Assembly: GCA_030248195.1 (NCBI GenBank)
Contig: JASAND010027904.1
Coordinates: 21,439 to 85,438, forward strand
Direction: 5' to 3'
Source of the DNA: Trissonchulus latispiculum
Taxonomy: Eukaryota > Nematoda > Enoplea > Enoplida > Ironidae
Length of the DNA: 64,000 bases
Under the pieces are notes generated by a model. It worked only from the letters and a program-made list of their open reading frames with translations, made no database searches and was not told the origin of the DNA. Within the stretch, counting starts at the first letter, position 1; each line of letters starts with the position of its first letter. A program made the position numbers and the translations under genes. Shown here piece by piece: positions 56,501-64,000 of this stretch.

Positions 56501-58571
56501 AATTTTTAGTTATTTAATGCTTTAAAGAGGTCAAATATATAGGTTGCCATTACAAATTTTTCAGTCAACACCAGTGCGGTAAACGATACCACCACCTTAA
56601 GAGGGTTTAAGAAAGCGCACCCTTGCGTATTTTCTTTTCTGCTTTTCTGGTATGATCTAGCAAGAATTGTTGGTAAACTTTCTTTCTACTTGTCTTAATT
56701 GTCGCTCTTAATTCCTCTATTTAAGATCCTCATTTTCTGCCAAGGGAAACGCTGAAGGCTTGGATGGAGAAGAACTATCCCTGGCTGGAATTGAGCGATG
56801 TGCATCGCGAGACCACAGAAAATATTCGTGTCACTGTGATACCCTTCTATATGGGCTGTCGTGAATCCCAAAATACCACTGTTTATTGGGTGAGTAAAGT
56901 TTAGTATATTTTAATATTGTATCTAAATGAATGCCTCGGGGTATAGTACTGTCAAGCTTAAATTGCTGGGTGATGTTACATACACGTTGCTCTCACTAGT
57001 TCCCTTTAAAGCAACAAAATTTGTGTTTATTTTCTTTTAGTGGCGCTACAATATACGACTGGAAAATCTTGGTACCGAAACCGTAACACTTCGAGAGAGA
57101 CACTGGCGTATCTTTAGCCTGTCTGGAACGCTGGAGACGGTCAAAGGTCGAGGAGTCGTCGGATACGTAAGTCATCATTTTCATCAGGGTATGCCATTTT
57201 CGAAGATTTTATTGAATGGTAGTATTATCAGCTTCTAACTATTTTATACTAGACAGTTGGATTTTCTGTTTCTGATTTCTTCAGACGGCCCTGAAAGCTG
57301 GTCGCGAAAGGTCTTCAGCTAGCCAGCAGTTTTGGCGAACAAACTAATACTCATCACTAAAACTCAGCACTTTTAATTAATGCAAAACTTACTTGTTTCA
57401 GGAGCCCGTTCTTTCCACCATGGTTCCCGCTTTTCAGTACAGTAGTCATGTGTCGCTTCAAGCTCCATCGGGACATATGTGGTCAGAATATTTTTAGCTA
57501 CTATGTAGCTATATGTTTGGTTTATGGTTATTACTTTATGGTTTTTCCTGCGTTAGCGGAGAAAAGGGACGTGAGGCGGGGCCCTCAAGACGTGGGTTTG
57601 TCCACGGCACTGCCCCCAATTTCTGGCTTAATTTTAGACGAGTTTTTATGGGGGATTTCATGCCGCCTCCCATCAGTTGGGGAGGGCTCGCTCACCCAAA
57701 ATGGAAGCGGCATATATATTTTTTGAATTATTTGCGAATTTTTCAGAAAAACGGCCTCAAATTGCGTTGCGAAAATAGGGTCAACAGCACGGCGAAACCG
57801 GAAAATTTTGAAAATTTAGGGTAAAAATTGTAAAACTGAGATATACGTAGGCTGTTTTTCATGAGGGGGGGCGCCAATTGGGAGGAAGCCAGATGATTAT
57901 TTCCGCTGTGAACATAAATCTGCTTACGAACCAGGGTTTCCATGCTGAAACAGTTTAAAACTGTATCTGCATAGCTTTCAGGTGTGCCAGTTTTTTAATT
58001 ACTTTTTTATTTACCTATATTCCCCAGTTCATTTAGGAAAACTCCTCGTGTTGCTGTAGACGCGCTGGCGGTTGAGGAAATTTTCCAACCTTTCGCATGC
58101 CTAAACTTATGATTATTCACATAGTTAGTCGAACTCTAAGACCAAGATTTATTTGGTACATATTTGGATTCAGTTGACATAGGATAGCGGACTAAGAACA
58201 ATCTCAGCTTGGGACTGTAGTTACGCCTAACCGTAAGACCTGGCCAGACCCAAAAAATCCTTAATAGGACATTGCTCAAGGAAACTGAATTTGTGCAAAA
58301 TGGGTTGCCTTTGCAATAAACGGTTTATTTTAAATTATCATTTCTTTCGCCACAACGTAACATAACTAGAAACAGCGTAACGCGTCTTGCCCTGGTTCAA
58401 AACTGTGTCGGCTATAGCGTATATTGTCATTGTATTGTGCAGTCTTTTCCTGTTTTTAGGGGAACATTTTTGATGCAGCGTGAAAATGGTGACACTTTTG
58501 AGTGCAGAATACCTCCGTTTTCGCTGGAAAGCAAGCACGAAAATGGAGTTAGCCCGGTGGTGATTAGCTGA
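47508..58571 (+). CDS. POLDIP2: POLDIP2 homologue, 9 exons, 352 aa
   Basis: Exons: 47508-47675, 48417-48538, 49339-49447, 49912-49981, 53348-53455, 56726-56889, 57041-57166, 57402-57481, 58460-58571; phases agree throughout and TGA is at 58569-58571. The first 35 or so residues are Arg/Leu-rich with no acidic residue except one Asp (MRIGRILFD...LLRPRIQ), like a mitochondrial presequence. Residues about 50-150 form the YccV-like domain (FGYRGVVLFSWPAKLYDRD; HAYYQVLIDERDFPF). Residues about 222-340 are the ApaG/DUF525 domain (ENIRVTVIPFYMG; RERHWRIFSLSGTLETV; GRGVVGYEPVLS). Length is close to the vertebrate protein. Known roles of the family include binding DNA polymerase delta/PCNA and functions in the mitochondrial matrix. 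Intron 4 contains a whole LTR retrotransposon and intron 5 two TTAA elements, yet the exons are intact. Confidence 0.96.
47904..48305. mobile_element. MITE with GGGACCCG-TTGCATAAA termini (POLDIP2 intron 1)
   Basis: CCTGGGACCCGTTGCATAAA at the left and TTTATGCAGCGGGCTCCTG at the right are imperfect inverted copies. Subterminal TGATTAGT / ACTAATCA repeats cluster at both ends. A further inverted pair, CTGGAGTCCAC / GTGGACTCCAG, is at 47889 and 48229. Non-coding. Confidence 0.7.
50259..50373 (+). repeat. 5' LTR (115 bp)
   Basis: Begins TGTTGTGACTG and ends GCGTTACCATA. Identical base for base to 53218-53332. Confidence 0.95.
50379..50388 (+). promoter_or_regulatory. Primer-binding site
   Basis: TGGCGACGAG, five bases after the LTR. 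From memory it is complementary to the 3' end of animal tRNA-Ser(GCU), whose acceptor ends CTCGTCG plus CCA. Confidence 0.7.
50395..50586 (+). pseudogene. gag N-terminal remnant
   Basis: A 63-codon frame with PWRQWKRQFDMYLIAAG, typical of the start of gag in some Ty3/gypsy elements. It stops at about 50586, where a deletion has joined it to the pol region in another frame. Confidence 0.7.
50587..52082 (+). pseudogene. pol: pol: reverse transcriptase and RNase H, truncated at the start
   Basis: One long frame. It contains the RT blocks GRLFSKIDLKKAYFQ, KRLPMGMKNSAAAFQRMM and VVYQDDIILAG (catalytic YQDD), then RNase H with QTDASAYGLGAVL, STAEREALACVWA and VLRTDHQALTTLLD. The LPMG variant replaces the common LPFG. 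A 30-bp tandem duplication at about 51693-51752 repeats KPMRISRW twice. The frame ends where the integrase linker should start. Protease is absent. Confidence 0.93.
52230..52790 (+). pseudogene. Broken integrase remnant
   Basis: The core frame holds YRIDHFSKWAEVAAV and LFSRYGLPEQVIS but then VWSQFTS where the family has the second catalytic Asp (usually in DNG). The later NGAIERFH block, with the third acidic residue, is in another frame. Several stops and frame changes make it non-functional. Confidence 0.88.
53201..53217 (+). promoter_or_regulatory. Polypurine tract
   Basis: AAAAGAAGAGGGGATAA directly upstream of the 3' LTR, in the expected place for plus-strand priming. Confidence 0.85.
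53218..53332 (+). repeat. 3' LTR (115 bp)
   Basis: Same sequence as the 5' LTR. Confidence 0.95.
54119..55382. mobile_element. TTAA-1 element, copy 2 (POLDIP2 intron 5)
   Basis: Termini GGTGGTGATTCCTTTT and AAAAGGAATCACCACC, with TTAA on both sides (54115-54118 and 55383-55386). Homologous to copy 1 in the ING gene over its length except for an insertion at about 54978-55208. Confidence 0.9.
54978..55208. mobile_element. Short insertion with CTTACTT repeats inside TTAA-1
   Basis: Absent from TTAA-1 copy 1. Flanked by TGTCTAGTTGTC and TGTCTAATTGTC, a likely 12-bp duplication. It starts with CTTGACTTACTTACTTG and continues with a GC-richer unique block, resembling the 3' tail of a truncated non-LTR retroelement on the minus strand. 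Confidence 0.6.
55387..56596. mobile_element. TTAA-2 element (1210 bp, POLDIP2 intron 5)
   Basis: Perfect 20-bp terminal inverted repeats GGTGGTGGTATCGTTTACCG, with TTAA at 55383-55386 and 56597-56600. It shares its first seven bases (GGTGGTG) with TTAA-1 but not its body. No transposase frame. Confidence 0.92.
57640..57880. repeat. G-rich element fragment in POLDIP2 intron 8
   Basis: TTTTTATGGGGG, GCTCGCTCACCC and CACGGCGAAACCGG core resemble the elements at 31170-31500. Confidence 0.5.
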
Positions 58572-59511
58572 ACTAATGCTCTAATTGCTTCAGATTAATT
58601 CCCCTCCTGTTTTATTTAATAAACAAGCATCACATATTTGCTTGCTGTAAATAATTGTGATTTACAATAAACGGAATGTGTTCTGCTAATTTTGTATGTT
58701 GGTGTTGCCTTTTAGACTAGACTTAGGAACAGAAAAGCATCGATTATAAATGATTTATAGACTAGTTTTAACTTTATCCTTATTTGGTTCATAGTGAACG
58801 ACTAGGAGCGAGATTGACAATGCAGTCAAGTGCGAACACTTCGGTAGTTGCAGTTAACAGTGTTTCATACAGTTGAGGGTTCATTAGACAGGTCAAGGAC
58901 AAAACTGTATGTAGGTAGTGTAGCGGACCGACCGGGTGTGAAAGACGATCTGGGCGCCGGCCAGGCCACAGAAGCACTCCAGCCGTTTTCAACCGTCCAA
59001 CCTGCCGTATTTCGGCCGGTCAATCCTAGATTCCAACGGTTACTACTTTCCTTTGTAAATCGGCCTTTAAATTTTGAGAATACTTGTTCTGTGAACCATA
59101 GGACATCCAGCCGTTTGGCGCCTTCGAATCGTCAGTCGGCCATTTGAGCGTCGGTTTCAGAACGCCTGCCGGAAACAGCCGGCCGCCGAAAATTCCGGCC
59201 TGACAACAACACGACTGTGTAGTAGGTAGGAGCATGCCTCTAAGTAGGATACTCACTACTACCTACTTGACCTAACCTAACCTGCTCTACCCTCTTGACA
59301 GGACCTAACCTTTACATTGCTGTACTTATTTTGCAGGAGTTTGGCTAGCCATTTTGGGTTACGCTGGATTTTGACATACACTAGCATCAATAACCACTCA
59401 ACGCTGCATGATTTTTCATTCCATCAAGAATATATAATATATACATTTGCTTGACTTCAACACTCATTCTATATATCTGCAATTGAAAACTCCAAGTATT
59501 ACCTACAAATT
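58572..59511. other. Convergent intergenic region (POLDIP2 / K2P 3' ends)
   Basis: An AATAAA at 58618-58623, 47 bp after the POLDIP2 stop, is the likely polyadenylation signal. The overlapping TTTATT could serve the opposite strand. A few CCTAACC repeats occur at 59268-59311. No other gene seen. Confidence 0.6.
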
Positions 59512-62500
59512 TTATATGGTACGATCCACTCGTCGGTCCAGAAAAGAGGTTTTGTTGGGCGAGACAGGGTTTGTCTTATTCAGATAATAACTGGGATAGT
59601 CCGCGTCACCGCTGAAGCTGAACTTATCTTCAGCGGCCGGGTTTTGAGCAGAGAAACTGGGTCGCTCTGTCGAGCAGAACCGATACGAGCCAGTATCGAG
59701 ACTGGCACTGCTACTGGGAATACTCTCCGTTCCCTCATCGATGTAGCGTATTCGCTTGATGTCACGCGGGATGAAAGGCAATAGACTGCGAGCAATTAGC
59801 AAATTCTCTATAATTACGGCGTCCAGACCTCTGGGATTGCGTCGGGCCCGCCTTCCCAGTAGGTCGTGGATGTAGACCGCTTTTCCGCCCACAATTGCCA
59901 GGGCGCCGCGAACGTCCTGCATTTTTCGTCCGAAATAGTGAATCTTCCGCACATACTGAACACCGACCAAATCGATGCACATCGTCGTTACAGCCAGACC
60001 GATCACAATATAGAGCAAAATAAAGTATATCTTAATATCCTTCCGGGGTATCATGTCGCCGAAGCCTACCGTTGTCATGGTGATGAAGGAAAAATAGAAG
60101 GACTCAAAAAATGACCAAGACTGCAGATTTTCTATCAGAAATCCGCCGATACAGGTATATCCGATTAGGATCGCGATCACCAAAGTTGCGGGGATTTTCC
60201 GACCGTCCTGATCGGCATAATCGTCGTGATAGGGAATTGTGCCATCGCAGAGGCTGTGATCAAGCTTATCCTCAGCCTTCTGTAGATAGCGATTCTTTAT
60301 TGCATGTTTCAGGGAGATGTATTTGTTGTAGAGCCAGACGAGGTGTTCTGAGAAGAATTTACCGATATCGGCAATGGTGACCAGAGTTAGCGGGATGCCG
60401 AATAAGGCAAAAAAGATACAGGTAACTCTGCCGAGCAAAGTGATGGGCACTGGATTTCCATAACCTTCAAAATAATATTGAAAATGGACTACCAAATACA
60501 AATGTGTTTAATTCCATATCAAGGGCATCAAGTTAAAGTGTTTAAAATTTAATTCCATGATTTTTGTGAATGCAATAATAATGAACCAAAGGCCCAAAGG
60601 CTACTCAAAGCGGTGTAGTTTTTGGCATACCAATCTTCACGGTATATATTTATTGAGCTTTGGTTAGGTTTAACCTTTCTATATCCTCTCAGATGTCTGT
60701 TTTTGGCCCTTCCTACACAAAGTTTCAAAAGCATTTAATGCTCTGAAAGGAGATGATACTATTTAAATAAGTATTGAATGCCGGAGTCCTTTCATTCAAC
60801 TTTTAGTTTACCTTAAAGAGGAATAACATAAACTGAATGAAAAAACGAACGAAACTAAGGGCCTTTTCGCGCATCGAATTAAAAGAGTTAAACGAGTTAA
60901 AATTAACTCAATCCTTTTCGCACACAGGGTTAAAAGTGTTAAACGTTCATTTTAACTTGCCTACAGGATTAAACGAGTTAAACCTTTTTAATTCTACTCT
61001 TTTAACTCGCTCGCGAAAGGCCCTAAGATGTTTCACTACAGCACCTCTGACCCGAAAACTTCGGGCCTGGGTGGGGATCAAACCCATGACTTTTAGCTGA
61101 CTAGGCCAACGCTCTACCACTTGGGCTATCAAGGTTAGGCAGGTACAATCAAGATTAGGTTTGAATTCCCAAACTGAACTTGTTTTAGAGGACGCTTTTG
61201 CGACAACCAACATAGGTATATCTATTTATATAAACCTAAAATTGTTTGGATTTAGCTATTAAGCAGAATTGAAATTTTGACACAACTGCCTTCCTGTAAC
61301 CCTTACCGATAGTAGTTACCACAGTAACCGCAAAAAATATGGCATTTGTGAAGGTCCAAATTTCCTTGGTTGAATTGTCCCTAATCTCCATCGCTGTAAG
61401 ATACTGCCTCTCAAACGACTCAAACAGCATGTCAGTAATATTGTCCAGCCGGTCTACTCCCACATCTGTCCAGTCCGTTTCCGTGACTGTATCATTGTGT
61501 AACATGGTCCACAGTTCCTTTAGCATACTGTACTTTGCCCGGTTGATGGCGTCAATTGTCTCAGTCTTTGAGGCGAGTTCATGCGGTCGTTCAATGGTGT
61601 AGAAAACACTGGCGCCGATGATGGTGTAGGTTATGGTCAGAAGCACCAGGCCAACATGAGGTAGTATCAGCTTGGCATACTGAAATTAAATTAATTAAAA
61701 TTAAATAATAATTAAGATGAATTAATTAATTAGTTGGTGGTTTTTGGAAAAATTGAATACCAAATCGTAATCTATTGTTTTGGGACGTGCTTAAATTAGT
61801 TTTGCATCGAGCCCCTTCAGTTGTAGCTCAGTTGGTAAAGCCTGCGGCGTACTAAACTAGAACTCTTGGGTTCGAATTTCATCGAATTACATAAACTGCT
61901 GTACAATTTTAACAACTTACGACTTTTATCTTTTCAGAGCCAAGCTCTCAAGAAGGTTGTAGAGCTACTGGATTAACGAATTAACTATTCACCAAACTCA
62001 CGACACGACATGACTGTTTTTAGACAGGAATAGACATAGGGATGTATTTATATATGCAGATTTGCTTCCAAATATTAATAAAAATATTAAATCATTTTCC
62101 AAAAGTCAAGCATTTCATATCACTACAGTCGTAGCACTGTAAAACTTACAGGATGTGTCACACTCTCAATAAGCTTTTCCTTTGCATGGCTAAAATATTT
62201 TCTACAAAACATGTCCTAGGAAATTTCAATAAAGGTAGACTTTTGAAGATTATTCCATGAGTCGCGTCTTCATGCTTGAGCAAAGGTGCGGCGACAGTTC
62301 TGAAGAAATTTCTAAAAGTCTGATCAAATATTAAAACTTTGCTGGAATCAGAAGACCTTAATGAAGTGGATTCTTTCCCTTTCTCTAGTTAGGCAATACT
62401 TTATCAGGCAACGTAGAAATCATAAGCGGCCGTTGATTGGCAAAGTTGACAAATTTCCGGCCATTGTCTGAAAAGCTTTTCCAAATTTTTACAATAAGAA

Positions 62501-63888
62501 AATATGAACAATTCGAATTCAGATCACAAATGTTGCAGCAGAACACTAAAACGTTGGCAAACATGAATTTCGTTCGTTGGATCCAGGTTTTGATCAAGTT
62601 AGACTCTACTAACACATTATTAAACAATCTTGTAACGCTGTAAAGTGGGAAAGACTGCAGTTAGAAAATTTAAATTTAAAAAGTTTGAAAAATTAAAATT
62701 GCTAGAACTGGAATCATAATCATAATCAGAATCATAATCTGAACAGCACTCAGCAGTAGGTTCTTAGAAGGGGTGGACACCTTTTCTGTAAAGAGTTTTT
62801 CAGAATCTTTCTAGCATTCAGGGGCAGTATTAATAAAAGTCCAAATTTATTACCTCTCTTTTCAGTATCGTCTGTGGTCGTTTGAGCATACGAATGAATA
62901 CAAATAATGACTTCAGCATTTTTGATGGTCTGCGATCAGGTACACATTTATGGTTCAGTTTCGTGCCAATATTAGAGCGCGGGAAAGGGAGGGTATCTTT
63001 ACTTACAGCGAGAAAGAGGGACAAATTATTCCCGGAATGACGAGGAACGGGGGGTTTACACGTTTAATTAAATGTGAGTTGAAACTGGGGCTTCGGGCCC
63101 TGACTACAGTTTCCGACAACCGCTCTAATTGGGTTTAAAAGAAGGAAAAGAGGCTTTTAAACCTCAAAATGAGTAAAACTCATCAGCATGTGGCTTGGAA
63201 TAGAGTACGTACGTAGGTTAAGTTAGGTAACAGTGAAGCAGGGAATTGCGAAATAGGTAGGCATGAAATAAAGTATTGTCGAAGTTAAGTTAAGGTTGCT
63301 GAAAATTGGACAATTTTGGCATGGTTTACTTATTTATATTACTTATTTTAAAGGACTTTAATTTCGCAGTTATTATATATAGTTTTAACAAATATTATAT
63401 GCTCAGATGAAAAGCAAAGCTGGATTTGATTACAAAAACCTTAAGTACAAAACTATCCGAAAAAACTTTGAGTAACTTTTGCTGTAAGAAAAACCCAAAA
63501 TATGCCTCAAATATTAAGTCCATCAAAGGTGCCTGAATCAGGATATATAGCTACCTTGCAGTAGAAAGAAAGAATTTTATTAAATTTTTTTCTGAAAATA
63601 CAGAAAGTTTATTTATACACTTTACGCTGCACAAAGGATTACACACTGATATACCTACCTGGTATTATTGCTATTGCGCAGTCTCACCAACTAAACCAGT
63701 TCCACAATTTTTAACTTTTCCGATTCAATGATCAAATTCTGGTTCGTTTTACCTACTCGTTTCCAGGCTTCGTCCCGATAGTCGTCCTCTCTGGGCGGAG
63801 CTTGTCCGTCCAGTTCCGGGGCAGGGGTTTTGGCTTCAGAGAAGGGTCCCAGATCAGAGGGCAGATCGGGATAGGTGGTCAGGATGGG
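59512..63888 (-). CDS. Two-pore-domain potassium channel, TWK-like (5' end unresolved)
   Basis: Read on the minus strand. Exon 63888-63757 (tentative, reads APPREDDYRDEAWKR, start unknown), exon 61679-61307, exon 60464-59512 (stop TAA 59514-59512); phases agree. The last two exons encode 441 residues: M1 (PHVGLVLLTITYTIIGASVF), a long extracellular loop with two N-glycosylation sequons (NIT, NST), pore 1 with TTIGYGNP split across the exon junction, M2, M3, pore 2 with TTVGFGDM, M4, and a cytoplasmic tail of about 130 residues. Two pore loops per subunit define K2P leak channels, which work as dimers and set resting potential. The acceptor before the last exon (TTTTGAAG) is weak, but the spliced filter sequence is exactly right. 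The first coding exon may lie outside the window. Confidence 0.93.
60859..61023. mobile_element. PIF/Harbinger-like MITE (165 bp)
   Basis: Termini GGGCCTTTTCGCG and CGCGAAAGGCCC with a TAA duplication (60856-60858 and 61024-61026), as in PIF/Harbinger. The interior is a set of GTTAAA / TTTAAC motifs (AAACGAGTTAAA). Lies in a K2P intron. Confidence 0.85.
61065..61135 (-). repeat. tRNA-derived sequence (SINE-like)
   Basis: On the minus strand it has an A-box-like TAGCCCAAGTGGTAGAGCG, a 5-bp anticodon stem with loop CTAGTCA (anticodon position AGT), and a B box GGGTTTGATCCCC. The acceptor stem does not pair, so it is a tRNA relic or SINE head rather than a working tRNA. Confidence 0.6.
61817..61889 (+). 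repeat. Second tRNA-like relic
   Basis: A-box-like TAGCTCAGTTGGTAAAGC and B-box-like GGGTTCGAATTTC at tRNA spacing, about 5 of 7 acceptor pairs, no good anticodon stem. Located in the next K2P intron. Confidence 0.55.
61890..63756. other. Rest of K2P intron
   Basis: AT-rich intronic sequence with a few short direct repeats (for example TCATAATCA near 62716). No element boundary or exon recognised. Confidence 0.5.
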
Positions 63889-64000
63889 TCAGATCAACCC
63901 CACCGGATCCCACCGGACTACTGCCGCCGAGGAAGGTCCTACTGGCACGTCTTTGGAGCAAATCTTCCAATTCCCATCGCTCTGCAGTCTCTTGCATAGG

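Noticed and set aside
59268..59311. Telomeric repeat
   Set aside because: Only two or three CCTAACC copies in mixed sequence, not an array.
59866..60380. Plus-strand frames over the channel gene
   Set aside because: They are shadows of the strongly coding minus-strand channel exon.
61817..61889. Functional tRNA gene
   Set aside because: Promoter boxes are present but the anticodon stem does not form and the acceptor pairs poorly.

Overview
The window is animal nuclear DNA. Three protein-coding genes with phase-consistent spliced exons lie in or run out of the right half. The left 29 kb has no gene I can support and is almost entirely stacked repeats. No host lineage can be fixed from sequence alone. 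The TWK-like two-pore potassium channel, with its long M1-P1 loop, resembles nematode-type channels, but that is only a hint.

Layout. 1-29150: alternating satellite arrays (S1-S6, most with 144-153 bp units), long-inverted-repeat elements (LIR-1, LIR-2, LIR-3), foldback arms ending in mini-hairpins (FB), G-tract elements with 5-bp target duplications (GE family), hAT-type elements with 8-bp duplications, and two truncated LINE 3' ends. 29205-41440 (+): an ING-family PHD-finger gene, seven exons, 446 aa, with introns full of repeats, including a 2.1 kb head-to-head inverted repeat. 41441-47507: intergenic, mostly featureless, with a few G-tract elements. 47508-58571 (+): a POLDIP2 homologue, nine exons, 352 aa, whose intron 4 carries a complete 3.07 kb Ty3/gypsy insertion with identical 115-bp LTRs and whose intron 5 carries two TTAA-flanked elements joined back to back. 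59512-63888 (-): a two-pore-domain potassium channel, convergent with POLDIP2, 5' end not resolved.

The genes have no evident shared pathway (histone-mark reader, mitochondrial/nuclear ApaG-domain protein, ion channel). The most interesting material is the repeat layer. Several long inverted repeats share one modular plan (a tip containing AAAATGCTCC, then three modules each closed by an ATATGRG motif), and each family uses its own version of that motif throughout. These elements recur together with particular satellites in the same relative order, which suggests composite mobile units of a kind I do not recognise.
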